Of a stretch of 64,000 nt of DNA, positions 51,341-59,816 are shown piece by piece. Position 1 is the first letter of the stretch, and the number at the start of each line of letters is the position of its first letter. A model generated the notes under the pieces. That model saw nothing but the letters and a program-made list of their open reading frames with translations. It was not told the origin of the DNA and ran no database searches. The DNA is from Streptomyces lasiicapitis. GTDB taxonomy: Bacteria > Actinomycetota > Actinomycetes > Streptomycetales > Streptomycetaceae. Both the position numbers and the translations under genes were made by a program. The stretch spans positions 115,535-179,534 of the forward strand of contig NZ_BMNG01000020.1 in NCBI RefSeq assembly GCF_014646335.1, given 5' to 3'.

Positions 51341-52801
51341 TTATTTGTCCCATTTGTCCGGAAGTTGAAGCATCGGATAGCTCCCGGTATTGGTCGGCGC
51401 GTGCTCCGGCAGCCACAGCACCGCCACCGCCCCCTCGGCGGCCTCGTCGGGCGAGGCACCGGGCGCGCGGATGTTGCGGAAGGTCAGGCGCGCGCCGAGC
51501 ACCCGCGCCTGGCCGGCCGCAATCGTCAGGCCCAGGCCGTGCCCGCGCCCCGCGCGGTCCGCGGAGCCGGTGCGGAAGCGGGACGGACCGTCGGCGAGCA
51601 GCGCCTCGGGGAAGCCGGGCCCGTGGTCGCGCACCCGGACCACGCGGCCCTCGACGCTGACCTCGATGGGCGGCTTGCCGTGCTTGGCGGCGTTGGCGAC
51701 GAGGTTGCCGAGGATGCGCTCCAGGCGGCGCGGGTCGGTGGTGACCTCCGACTCGTGCACCACCGTCACCCGCACGTCATGGCTGAGCACGGCCATCCGG
51801 CGGCTGACGAACTCGCCGAGCACGATGTCCTGCATCTCGGCCCGCTCGGACGCGGAGTCGAGCCGGGCCACTTCCAGTACGTCCTCGACGAGCGTGCGCA
51901 TCGCCTGGGCGCGGTCCTTGACCAGCTCGGTCGGCCGCCCCGGGGGCAGCAGTTCGGCGGCGGTGAGCAGCCCGGTCACGGGCGTGCGCAGCTCGTGCGC
52001 GATGTCGGCGGTCACCCGCCGCTCGGCCTCCAGACGCTGCTTGAGGGCGTCGGCCATGGCGTCCACGGCCAGGGCGAGATCGTCGGTCTCGTCGCGTACG
52101 TATCCGCCGATGGCTTCCTGGACGGTCACGTCGGTCTGGCCCTGCGCGACCTCGCCCGCGGCGGTCGCCGCCTTGCGCAGCCGCCGCGCTATCTGGCCGC
52201 CGATGAGCACACCGATGGCGCCGCCGCCGAAGACGACCGCGATGGAGCCGATGACGAGGGCCTGGTCGAGGTCCTTCATGATGGCGGCGCTGCGGTCGGT
52301 GAAGGGGGAGTGCACCGACAGGACGCGGCCGTCGCTCAGCGGCACCGCGCCCCAGATGTCCGGCTCTCCGGTGGCGTGCTCCTGCACGAAGGTGGCGCGG
52401 CGGCCGGTGAGGACGCGCTGGCGCAGTTCGTCGGGGAGCTGCGGGTCCTCGATCTTGGCGCCGTAGACGGCGTTGGTGGTGCCGCGTGTCTGATAGGTGC
52501 GCAGGGCGAGCTGTACGCGCTCGTCCTGGAGGTCGCGGGCGTTGTCGAGCATCGACACCCACGCGGCGTTGTGCACGACGAGGCTCAGCGCCACCGCGAC
52601 GAGCGCGCCGACCATGCCGATGGCCGCGGCGATCTTCCAGCGCACGCCGGTGCGCAGCCGCGCGCCGAGCAGATCGCGCAGTCCGTCCGGCCGCCGCAGG
52701 TCGCGCAGCCTGTCGCGCAGCCCCCGCGAGCGCAGCCGCCCGCGCGGCGTACCGCCCGGCGATGACGCCCTGTTCGCACCCCCGTTCATGCCCCCACCCA
52801 T
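51341..52801 (-). CDS. cseC: Two-component sensor kinase CseC
   Basis: CseC senses cell-envelope stress and, with CseB, turns on sigE. The 486-residue protein has a basic Arg/Gly/Asp N-terminus, a first helix (about 55-75), an extracytoplasmic domain (AWVSMLDNARDLQDERVQL, GRRATFVQEHATG, WGAVPLSDGRVLSVHSPF) and a second helix (ALVIGSIAVVFGGGAIGVLIGG). HAMP, HisKA with the phospho-His in TADIAHELRTPVTGLLT, and HATPase (NLVANAAKHG, DHGPGFPE, GHGLGLTI) follow. It is the last gene of the sigE-cseABC operon, with a 32-nt gap after cseB. ATG 52801 and 52789 are both possible. Confidence 0.92.
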   Translation of the reverse strand: MGGGMNGGANRASSPGGTPRGRLRSRGLRDRLRDLRRPDGLRDLLGARLRTGVRWKIAAAIGMVGALVAVALSLVVHNAAWVSMLDNARDLQDERVQLALRTYQTRGTTNAVYGAKIEDPQLPDELRQRVLTGRRATFVQEHATGEPDIWGAVPLSDGRVLSVHSPFTDRSAAIMKDLDQALVIGSIAVVFGGGAIGVLIGGQIARRLRKAATAAGEVAQGQTDVTVQEAIGGYVRDETDDLALAVDAMADALKQRLEAERRVTADIAHELRTPVTGLLTAAELLPPGRPTELVKDRAQAMRTLVEDVLEVARLDSASERAEMQDIVLGEFVSRRMAVLSHDVRVTVVHESEVTTDPRRLERILGNLVANAAKHGKPPIEVSVEGRVVRVRDHGPGFPEALLADGPSRFRTGSADRAGRGHGLGLTIAAGQARVLGARLTFRNIRAPGASPDEAAEGAVAVLWLPEHAPTNTGSYPMLQLPDKWDK

Positions 52802-52833
52802 GGCAGACCCTTGTGTTCCCGCACGCCGCAAGC

Positions 52834-53547
52834 TCACGCCTTGAGCTTGTAGCCGAATCCGCGGACCGTCTCGATGCGGTCCTGGCCCACCTTCGTACGC
52901 AGTCGCTGCACATGCACGTCGACCACGCGCGTGTCGCCGCCCCAGCCGTAGTCCCAGACGCGCTCCAGGAGCTTGTCGCGGGACAGGACCGTGCCGGGCG
53001 CGGACGAGAACTCGAGCAGCAGCCGCATCTCGGTCGGCGTCAGCGCGACCGTCTCGCCGCCGCGGCGCACCTCCATGCCCTCGGTGTCGATCTCCAGATC
53101 GCCGAAGGCCAGCATGCCGCCGCCGCTGGTCTCGCCCTGCTCCGCGGCGGGCGCGGCCGAACCGGGCCCGCTGGCGTGCCCGAAGCGCCGCAGCACGGCG
53201 CGGATGCGGGCCACCAGGACGGCGCCGTCGAACGGCTTGGTCACGTAGTCGTCGGCGCCGGCCTCCAGGCCGAGCACCACGTCGATCGAGTCGGCCCGCG
53301 CCGACAGCATGATCACCGGCACGGTCGACTCGTCGCGGATGCGGCGGCACAGGCTCACGCCGTCCAGGCCGGGCACCATCACGTCGAGCAGCGCGATGTC
53401 GGGCCGGTCGGCCCGGAACGCCTCGAGGCCCGACAGGCCGTCGGGCATGGCGGTGACCTCGAAGCCGTCGCGCTCCAGGGCGAGCTGCGTGGCCTCGCGG
53501 ATGACGTCGTCGTCCTCGACGAACAGGACATGGGTGTGTTCTGCCAT
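52834..53547 (-). CDS. cseB: Response regulator CseB
   Basis: This 237-residue OmpR-class regulator has an acidic pocket in VLFVEDDDVIREATQ, the phospho-acceptor in IALLDVMVPGLDG, VPVIMLSARADS and DDYVTKPFDG. The winged helix is EVRRGGETVALTPTEMRLLLE, then LLERVWDYGWGGDTRVVDVHVQRLRTKVG. A Gly/Ala/Ser linker separates the domains. It activates the sigE promoter when phosphorylated by CseC. It lies between cseA and cseC with 9 nt before its start. Confidence 0.94.
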   Translation of the reverse strand: MAEHTHVLFVEDDDVIREATQLALERDGFEVTAMPDGLSGLEAFRADRPDIALLDVMVPGLDGVSLCRRIRDESTVPVIMLSARADSIDVVLGLEAGADDYVTKPFDGAVLVARIRAVLRRFGHASGPGSAAPAAEQGETSGGGMLAFGDLEIDTEGMEVRRGGETVALTPTEMRLLLEFSSAPGTVLSRDKLLERVWDYGWGGDTRVVDVHVQRLRTKVGQDRIETVRGFGYKLKA

Positions 53548-53556
53548 CGGGTGCTC

Positions 53557-54219
53557 TCAGTTCTCGGCCGGGGCGGAGGTCTCGCCGCTCACCGCGCTGC
53601 TGTAGTTGTTGCGCGTGCGGTCCCGCAGGGCGAAGTGGTCCTTGGACCAGCGGTACGTGATGACCTCTTCGCCGGATGGGTCGGACACCGAGCTGCCCTC
53701 CTCGTAGAGCTGCTTGGAGACGACCAGCCTGCCGTTGTCAATCTCGGAGTAGACCGGAGGCTGCTCGTCCGTGAAGACATTCTTGTACGTCTTGCCTTCG
53801 GGGCGATACACGTAACTGCCGACGCCGACGGCGTCCCCACAGGTCAGGACGTTGACGACGACATCGGAGGAGGATGCTCCGGTCAGGTTGCCGTAGGACA
53901 CGTCCACCGGATACTCGTCCTCGACGCACGGCTTCAGATCGCGCTTGACGGCCACGCTGACCTTCGGGTCGTTCTTCACGAGGCGGACCGCGTCCACGTC
54001 CTTCGGCGAGGGCGAGGCGGACGGTCCCGTCGGCGCGGCAGAGGCCACCGGGCCGGTCTTCGCCGGGCCCTCGTCCCGCGTGCCGGAACCACCCGTGGCA
54101 CATCCGGTGACGGCGACCAAAAGGCCGAGGGCGGCGAGCACGGCCACTGCCGCGCTCCCCGCCTTCCACTCATGTGTGGCCCGGCGCCATGGTCCGGTCC
54201 GGGCACTCAGGCCGCGCAA
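53557..54219 (-). CDS. cseA: Lipoprotein CseA
   Basis: CseA is a negative modulator of the CseB/CseC-SigE pathway. The 220-residue protein has a lipoprotein signal with hydrophobic core VAVLAALGLLVAV and lipobox VTGC (Cys about residue 40). A Pro/Ser-rich spacer and a folded part follow (DAVRLVKNDPKVSVAVKRDLK, VVVNVLTCGDAVGVG, VYSEIDNGRLVV). The only available start upstream of the signal is TTG 54219, within the sigE stop region. GAGGAGCGGGAGCG precedes it, so coupling to sigE is likely. Confidence 0.85.
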   Translation of the reverse strand: MRGLSARTGPWRRATHEWKAGSAAVAVLAALGLLVAVTGCATGGSGTRDEGPAKTGPVASAAPTGPSASPSPKDVDAVRLVKNDPKVSVAVKRDLKPCVEDEYPVDVSYGNLTGASSSDVVVNVLTCGDAVGVGSYVYRPEGKTYKNVFTDEQPPVYSEIDNGRLVVSKQLYEEGSSVSDPSGEEVITYRWSKDHFALRDRTRNNYSSAVSGETSAPAEN

Positions 54220-54764
54220 CGCTCCCGCTCCTCACGTTCGAGCACGCGCGCGGGGTCGGCCGACGACTCGTCGGCGTTGCGGCTCTCCAGCTCCTGACGG
54301 AGCCGCGCGAGCGCTCGGTGCAGCGTGCTCTTGACCGTGCCGGCCGACATGCCAAGCGCGGCGGCCGTCTCCTCAGTGGACATCTGCTCCCAGTGTCGCA
54401 GCACGACGACGCTGCGCTGCTTCGGGGCGAGCACCTTCATGATGTCCATCAGGAGGGCGCGGTCCGCGTGCTGCTCGGTGGAGTCGTCCACGGACGCGTC
54501 CGGAAGCTGCTCGGTGGGCACCTCTTCGAGCTTGCGGGCACGCCACCACTCGGTCCGTGTGTTGATCATGACGCGGCGCAGATAGGCGTCCGCGAGGCGC
54601 TTGTCGGCTATGCCGTCCCAGCGGCCGTAGGTCCGCACGAGCGCCGTCTGCAGCAGGTCCTGCGCGTCGACAGGGTCCGGGACGAGCCGCCGGGCGCTGC
54701 GCAGCAGGGCGTCCTGCCGAGTGCGGACGTACTCTTCGAATTCGAGCACCTCGCCGTGCGCCAT
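54207..54764 (-). CDS. sigE: ECF sigma factor SigE
   Basis: SigE directs the cell-envelope stress regulon (cell-wall glycan and Mg2+ homeostasis genes). The protein is 185 residues. Region 2 is EFEEYVRTRQDALLRSARRLV and AQDLLQTALVRTYGRWDGI (the -10 binding and core contacts). Region 4 is APKQRSVVVLRHWEQMSTEETAAAL followed by SAGTVKSTLHRALARLRQELE (the -35 helix). ATG 54764 has GGAGG about 8 nt upstream. It is the first gene of the operon. cseA begins within its last codons. Confidence 0.94.
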   Translation of the reverse strand: MAHGEVLEFEEYVRTRQDALLRSARRLVPDPVDAQDLLQTALVRTYGRWDGIADKRLADAYLRRVMINTRTEWWRARKLEEVPTEQLPDASVDDSTEQHADRALLMDIMKVLAPKQRSVVVLRHWEQMSTEETAAALGMSAGTVKSTLHRALARLRQELESRNADESSADPARVLEREERERCAA

Positions 54765-55099
54765 ACCCAACCGCCTCCGTTCCCGTTCGTCCCCGGCTGT
54801 CCCCGGTCGATTCCGGTGAGCCCCTCGACCGCTGATCCCTTGCCTGTGCGGTACGAGAAAGAAGTTACGGAGGCCGTGTCACGGCGTTGTGCGGAGCAGC
54901 CAGCGGCGGACGCACGGCTGTGCGTAGGTTGTGTAACAGAAGTAGGCCGGACGTAAATCGGCCGGTGGGTGTGGGCGCAGATGCCCTTTATGTCAGCGGT
55001 TTCGTCGGTGTTTCGCAGGCGACGGGCTTGTGTCGCCTGCGATGGACGGGGTGCCGGGTGGGTTGGCGGAGGCCCGGGGCGGGACGGGTGCCGGGCGGC
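54765..55099 (-). promoter_or_regulatory. Region upstream of sigE
   Basis: No gene is seen in 335 nt between the sigE start and the mutY stop. It must contain the CseB-dependent sigE promoter, but I cannot assign boxes. On the minus strand GTAACTTC (about 54861-54868) and TTCTGTTACACAACCTACGCAC (split, about 54920-54941) are the AT-richest candidates. A terminator stem-loop for mutY lies at 55013-55042. Confidence 0.4.
55013..55042 (-). terminator. Stem-loop terminator after mutY
   Basis: A perfect 11-bp stem (55013-55023 with 55032-55042) and an 8-nt loop, about 60 nt after the mutY stop. Confidence 0.6.
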
Positions 55100-56032
55100 T
55101 CAGGTCAGCGGCAGCCGGTAGTACCCGTCCGGCAGCGGCTCCACCAGGCCGTCCGAGACCAGGCCGTCCAGGGCACGGGCCCGCTGCACCGGCTCGTCCC
55201 ACACCCGGTCGAGCGCGGACTGCGGCACGGGCGTGACGGCCTCGCGCAGGACGGCGAGCAGCTTGCCGCGGACCTGACGGTCGGTGCCTGCGTACGTCTG
55301 GGCGCGGCGCGCGGGCCCCTCGTGCGCGGGCTTGCCCGCCCCCAGCCAGGCGCACTGCGCGGCCAGCGGGCAGCGCGCGCAGTCCTCGCCCTTGGCGGTG
55401 CACACCAGGGCGCCCAGCTCCATGGAGGCGGCGGCCCAGCGCGACGCGGTGCGCTCGTCCTCGGGCAGCAGGGCGCGGGCGAGCTTGCGCTCGGCGGCGG
55501 TGGTCGCGTTCGGCGGGTACTGCGCACCGGTCACGGCACGCGCGAAGACCCGGCGCACGTTGGTGTCGAGCACGGCGTGCCGCTGCCCGTACGCGAACGA
55601 CGCCACGGCCGCCGCGGTGTACTCGCCGATGCCCGGCAGCGCGAGCAACTGCGTGTGCTGCGCCGGTACGTCGCCGCCGTGCCGCTCCGTTATGGCGACG
55701 GCCGCCCCGTGCAGCCGCAGCGCCCGCCGCGGGTACCCGAGCCGCCCCCAGGCGCGCACGGCCTCACCGGGCGCCTCCTTGGCGAGGTCGGCGGGGCGCG
55801 GCCAGCGCGCGAGCCACTGCTCGTACACCGGGAGCACACGGCTCACCGGCGTCTGCTGCAGCATGAACTCGCTGACCATGACCCCCCAGGGCCCGGCGTC
55901 CTCGTGCCGCCACGGCAGATCGCGCGCGTTGGCCTCGAACCAGGCGATGACGGGGGAGTGGAACTGCGCGTCCAGCGAACGGGCGTCGGCGGTGCCGTCG
56001 CTGACGAGATCGGCGGCGAGTGCGGTCGGCAT
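55100..56032 (-). CDS. mutY: A/G-specific adenine glycosylase MutY
   Basis: MutY removes adenine mispaired with 8-oxoguanine. The 310-residue protein shows the catalytic Glu in VMVSEFMLQQTPVSRV, the helix-hairpin-helix LLALPGIGEYTAAAVASFAYG and catalytic Asp in VLDTNVRRVFAR. The 4Fe-4S ligands are CTAKGEDCARCPLAAQC (C-x6-C-x2-C-x5-C). A C-terminal NUDIX-like OGG-binding domain is not seen. The short tail (RALDGLVSDGLVEPLPDG) is of another type. ATG 56032 is used. It is divergent from a histidine kinase gene. Confidence 0.93.
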   Translation of the reverse strand: MPTALAADLVSDGTADARSLDAQFHSPVIAWFEANARDLPWRHEDAGPWGVMVSEFMLQQTPVSRVLPVYEQWLARWPRPADLAKEAPGEAVRAWGRLGYPRRALRLHGAAVAITERHGGDVPAQHTQLLALPGIGEYTAAAVASFAYGQRHAVLDTNVRRVFARAVTGAQYPPNATTAAERKLARALLPEDERTASRWAAASMELGALVCTAKGEDCARCPLAAQCAWLGAGKPAHEGPARRAQTYAGTDRQVRGKLLAVLREAVTPVPQSALDRVWDEPVQRARALDGLVSDGLVEPLPDGYYRLPLT

Positions 56033-56365
56033 ACCGACGATCCTGCCACGGGGGCGGTGGGCGACGGGCCAACGGCGCGGCACGGCGGGGGTCGGCCGGT
56101 CGCTGCGCGGGGGTTCGGCGGACGCGTGGGGCGGCCGCGCGCGTGGGCGCGGCGACGGAGCCCGCCTGCACGTCGGCTCTCCGGTCCGGCCGTCCGTACG
56201 TCGACGCGCTGCGCCCTGCCTCCACCCATACGTGTCCGTCGGGAAGTGAGGGCGGGACGCGTGGGGAACCCCGTCGCGGAGCGGCGGACAGCCCAGCCCG
56301 CACCGGGCGGAGACCTGACGATCGGCAGGGGCGGCCACCGCCGGACGGCAAGTAGCGTCGACGGG
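56033..56365. other. Divergent region between mutY and the histidine kinase
   Basis: In 333 nt no gene is seen. It is GC-rich with a TAGCGT box 7 nt before GTG 56366 (plus strand). No clear mutY promoter is recognised. Confidence 0.5.
56353..56358 (+). promoter_or_regulatory. Predicted -10 box of leaderless histidine kinase promoter
   Basis: TAGCGT lies 7 nt before GTG 56366. Confidence 0.45.
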
Positions 56366-58015
56366 GTGAAGAGCCGACGCCCCCTGGACGCCGCCCTGTG
56401 GGTGGCCCTGGCCGTACCCGCGGCGAGCGCCGACGCGATCGGCCTGAACGAACCCCGCCCCCTGTGGGCCCAACTCGCGGGCCTCGCCGTCCTCGCGGCC
56501 GCCACCGCGACCTGGCGCGCCCGCCCCGCCACCGCCTTCCTCCTCGCCGCCGCCCTCGGCCTCACCGCCCCCGCCCTCTTCACCGCCTCGTACGGCCCGG
56601 CCCTCGTCGTCTTCGCCCTGCTCCTCGGCAAGCACGGTCCCCGCACCCGCCCCGCCCTGCTCGCCTTCGCGGCGGTCTGGGCCGCGGGCACCGTCAGGAT
56701 CGCGGTCCGGGACGTGGACCCGGTCGTGGAGTGGCTGGTCCTCACCGGCACGCTGCTGTTCGGCGCGGTCTTCCCCTGGCTCGCGGGCCGTTACTGGCGC
56801 CAGGGCCGCGAACTCGCGGCGGCGGGCTGGGCCCGCGCGGACCAGCTCGAACGCGAGCAGCGCATCGTCGCCGACCGCGCCCGCCTGCGCGAACGCGCCC
56901 GCATCGCCCAGGACATGCACGACTCCCTGGGCCACGAACTGAGCCTCATCGCGGTCCGCGCCGGCGCCCTCCAGGTCGCCCCCGACCTCCCGGACCGCCA
57001 CCAGGCCGCCGCGTCCGACCTCCGCGCCGCCGCCGCGGAGGCCACGGACCGGCTCCGCGCCGTCATCGGCGTACTCCGCGACGAGGGCGACGAGACCGCC
57101 CCCCTCGCCCCGCCCGGCGAGACGGTGGAGCAACTGGTGGCACGGGCAGCGGAGTCGGGCCTTCCGGTTCGGTATGTGTACGAGTCCGAAGGCCCGGAGA
57201 GTGCGAGTGGCACAGGCAGCACGGACAGCCCGTACGCAACAGGCGCCGCGAACAAGGCGACCACCGCAACCAGCGCGTGCAGCGTCCCCGCCCCGCCCGA
57301 CGCCGCCCGCCTCGCCCACCGCGTGGTCCAGGAAGCCCTCACCAACGCCGCCAAATACGCGCCCGGCGCCCCCGTGACCGTGGTGGCGACCCGCACCGAC
57401 GCGGGCACGAAGATCGAGGTCACCAACGGCCCGCCCCCGCCCGGCGGTTCGACCCGCCCCGCCTCACCGGGCACCGGCTCCGGCCTGGCCGACCTGCGCG
57501 CCCGCGTCACGGCGCACGGCGGCACCCTGACCACCGGCCCGCGCGGCGACGGCTTCCACGTGACCGCGCACCTGCCCGCCCCCGGGACCGCCCCGCTGGT
57601 CGCACCCCCGCCCCCCGGCCGCACCCTCGCCCACGCCCGCCGCCGCACGGCCCTCGCCTTCGGCGCCGCCATCGCCACCGGCTCCGTACTCGTCACCGGG
57701 GCGTTCGGCTGGTACGCGTACACCAAGACGCACTCCGTCCTGAACCCCGCCGACTACGCGGCCCTGCACGTGGGCCAGCCGCAGTCGCAGGTCGCCGCCG
57801 TGCTGCCGGACCACAGCGTCACCGACCCGCCCACGGAGCGCGCGCCGGGCCCGCCGCCGGCGGGCGCGGACTGCCGCTACTACCGCTCCAGCGGCCAACT
57901 CTTCACCTCCCTCACCCACTACAGACTCTGCTTCGACCACGGAAGGCTGGTGGACAAGACTGTGATCCCCAAGGCGGGCGCGGCACACGACGCGAACAGG
58001 GTGGGTCCGCGGTGA
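56366..58015 (+). CDS. Sensor histidine kinase with C-terminal membrane helix and extracellular BamE-like domain
   Basis: This 549-residue NarL-class kinase has an N-terminal membrane domain of five or so helices (about 8-140), then HisKA_3 with RARIAQDMHDSLGHELSLI and HATPase with LAHRVVQEALTNAAKYAPGAP and GTGSGLADLRARVTAHGG. After the ATPase it continues, unusually, with a basic linker and one membrane helix (about 430-452, TALAFGAAIATGSVLVTGAFGW). An external-looking domain follows with NPADYAALHVGQPQSQVAAVLP and CRYYRSSGQLFTSLTHYRLCF, resembling SmpA/BamE-type units with a Cys pair. GTG 56366 is at leaderless distance from TAGCGT. The regulator gene overlaps its stop by 4 nt. Confidence 0.85.
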   Translation: MKSRRPLDAALWVALAVPAASADAIGLNEPRPLWAQLAGLAVLAAATATWRARPATAFLLAAALGLTAPALFTASYGPALVVFALLLGKHGPRTRPALLAFAAVWAAGTVRIAVRDVDPVVEWLVLTGTLLFGAVFPWLAGRYWRQGRELAAAGWARADQLEREQRIVADRARLRERARIAQDMHDSLGHELSLIAVRAGALQVAPDLPDRHQAAASDLRAAAAEATDRLRAVIGVLRDEGDETAPLAPPGETVEQLVARAAESGLPVRYVYESEGPESASGTGSTDSPYATGAANKATTATSACSVPAPPDAARLAHRVVQEALTNAAKYAPGAPVTVVATRTDAGTKIEVTNGPPPPGGSTRPASPGTGSGLADLRARVTAHGGTLTTGPRGDGFHVTAHLPAPGTAPLVAPPPPGRTLAHARRRTALAFGAAIATGSVLVTGAFGWYAYTKTHSVLNPADYAALHVGQPQSQVAAVLPDHSVTDPPTERAPGPPPAGADCRYYRSSGQLFTSLTHYRLCFDHGRLVDKTVIPKAGAAHDANRVGPR

Positions 58016-58692
58016 TCCGGGTCCTGCTGGCGGACGACGAGGCGATGATCCGCGCGGGCGTGACCGCCATCCTCGCGGCGGGCCCGGACATCGAGGTGGT
58101 CGCCCAGGCCGCCGACGGCCGCGAGGCCGTCGACCTGGCCCGCGCCCACCGCCCCGACGTCGCGCTCCTCGACATCCGCATGCCCCGCCTGGACGGCCTG
58201 GCCGCGGCCGAGGAGATCGTACGGACGCTGCCGGGCACCGCGGTCGCGATGCTCACCACGTTCTCCGAGGACGCGTACGTCGCCCGCGCCCTCGGCGGCG
58301 GCGCCACCGGCTTCCTGCTGAAGTCCGGCGACCCGCACGAACTCATCGCGGGCATCCGGGCGGTGGCCGACGGCGCCGCGTTCCTCTCGCCGCGCGTCGC
58401 CCGGCAGGTGATCGACGGCTACGGCCCGCGCCGCCTGGTCCGCGGCGCCGAGGCCCGCGCCCGCGTCACGGTCCTGACCCCACGCGAGCGCGAGGTCCTC
58501 GGCCTGGTCGGCGCCGGCCTGTCCAACCCGGAGATCGCCGCGCGCCTGCACCTGGTGGAGGGCACGGTCAAGGCCTACGTGAGCGCGGTCCTCGACCGCC
58601 TGGAGGTCAAGAACCGCGTCCAGGCGGCGGTCGTGGCGTACGAGGCGGGTCTGGTGGCGGACGAGGGGGAGGCCACGGCCACGACGGCGTGA
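58012..58692 (+). CDS. Response regulator, NarL/FixJ class
   Basis: This 226-residue partner of the preceding kinase starts at GTG 58012, overlapping it as GTGA. The receiver domain has IRVLLADDEAMIRAGV, phospho-Asp in VALLDIRMPRLDG, AMLTTFSEDAY and FLLKSGDPHELI. The LuxR-type HTH is LTPREREVLGLVGAGLSNPEI and LVEGTVKAYVSAVLDRLEVKN. The Ala/Glu tail ends at 58692. It is convergent with the PAP2 phosphatase gene. Confidence 0.93.
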   Translation: MIRVLLADDEAMIRAGVTAILAAGPDIEVVAQAADGREAVDLARAHRPDVALLDIRMPRLDGLAAAEEIVRTLPGTAVAMLTTFSEDAYVARALGGGATGFLLKSGDPHELIAGIRAVADGAAFLSPRVARQVIDGYGPRRLVRGAEARARVTVLTPREREVLGLVGAGLSNPEIAARLHLVEGTVKAYVSAVLDRLEVKNRVQAAVVAYEAGLVADEGEATATTA

Positions 58693-58701
58693 AGTCCCTT
58701 G

Positions 58702-59577
58702 TCAGGAGCGGTGGTTGGGGTCCTCCGGCTGGTAGGGGGACTGGTACTGGGGCTGCGGCTGCGGCTCGTACGGGGACTGGGACGGGGGCTGGTACTGAGG
58801 CTGCGGCTCGTACCGGGGCTGTTGCTGCTGCTGGTGGTGGTACTGCTGCGGGTGCCGATGCAGGGCCATGGTCTGCTCGTGGGGGTGCTCCGCCTGCGCG
58901 TACGGGTACGAAGCCTGCCGCGCGTACGGAGAGGCGGGAGCGGAGGCCGGAACGGGTCCGGACGACGGGCGGCGGCCCTGCCCCGCGAACCACCGCACCA
59001 CCCCGGTCCGCGACCCCCGCATCGCCTCCGTGATCCGCGTCACGGGCCGGCCCGCGAGCCGCACCACCAGGAACGCCACGACCGCGCCGAGGACCAGGCC
59101 GACGCCCACGTCGTGCGGGTAGTGCACGCCCACGAACACCCGCGAGAAGGCCATGAGCACCGCCATCGGCAGCGTCAGGGCCGCTATCCGCGGCCAGGCC
59201 AGGGCGAGGCCCACGGCGGCGGCGCCGGCGATCGTCGAGTGGTTGCTCGGGAACGACCAGTCGCCGTGCGGCGGGCACTCCACGAGGGGCTTGAGCGCAC
59301 CGGACACGGCCCGGCACGGCCGCTCCTCGTCCACGAAGGATTTAGCGGTCTCACTTATGACGTACGCCAGCGCCGTGCCGAGCGGCGCGAGGACCGCCAC
59401 CGCGACGGCACGCGGCTCACCGCTCCGGGCCCGCCACCAGGCGACGACGAAGAGCACGCCGAACAGCAGCAGGCCCAGTTCCGTCCACACCTCCGCGAGG
59501 TGCTGCACCCAGGCCGGGGTGTCGTGGGCGAACTCGGTGACGTCTAGGTAGAGGCCGGAAGAATCCATGGTGTCCAT
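58702..59577 (-). CDS. PAP2-family phosphatase with Q/P/Y-rich tail
   Basis: This 291-residue protein has about five membrane helices and the three PAP2 motifs: KSFVDEERPCR (K-x6-RP), FPSNHSTIAG (PSNHS) and SRVFVGVHYPHD (SR-x5-H-x3-D). It would dephosphorylate a lipid phosphate such as undecaprenyl-diphosphate or phosphatidate at the outer membrane face. The last 80 or so residues are a soluble Gln/Pro/Tyr tail (QQYHHQQQQQPRYEPQPQYQ type). ATG 59577 has AGGA about 6 nt upstream. ATG 59568 is the next possible start. Confidence 0.88.
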   Translation of the reverse strand: MDTMDSSGLYLDVTEFAHDTPAWVQHLAEVWTELGLLLFGVLFVVAWWRARSGEPRAVAVAVLAPLGTALAYVISETAKSFVDEERPCRAVSGALKPLVECPPHGDWSFPSNHSTIAGAAAVGLALAWPRIAALTLPMAVLMAFSRVFVGVHYPHDVGVGLVLGAVVAFLVVRLAGRPVTRITEAMRGSRTGVVRWFAGQGRRPSSGPVPASAPASPYARQASYPYAQAEHPHEQTMALHRHPQQYHHQQQQQPRYEPQPQYQPPSQSPYEPQPQPQYQSPYQPEDPNHRS

Positions 59578-59804
59578 GATTCCTGACGGTACGGACTGGG
59601 TCCGACTCGTCACATCCAGCGATCGACGGATCACCGACCTGACGAAAGACAGGGGTGAGCAGCCGATCGAAGGTGTCGCGGGGGTGTTTCACGGGTACGC
59701 AGGATCGCCTCAACGGGCGTCCACGCGGCCCCGGCCGGGATGATGATCCGCAAAAGTTGTGACGAGAGGCGGCGGGTGGGGCAGGACAACGCCCGGTTCT
59801 CTCG

Positions 59805-59810
59805 TAAGGT
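59805..59810 (+). promoter_or_regulatory. Predicted -10 box of leaderless promoter
   Basis: TAAGGT ends 6 nt before GTG 59817. Confidence 0.45.
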
Positions 59811-59816
59811 TTGGGC

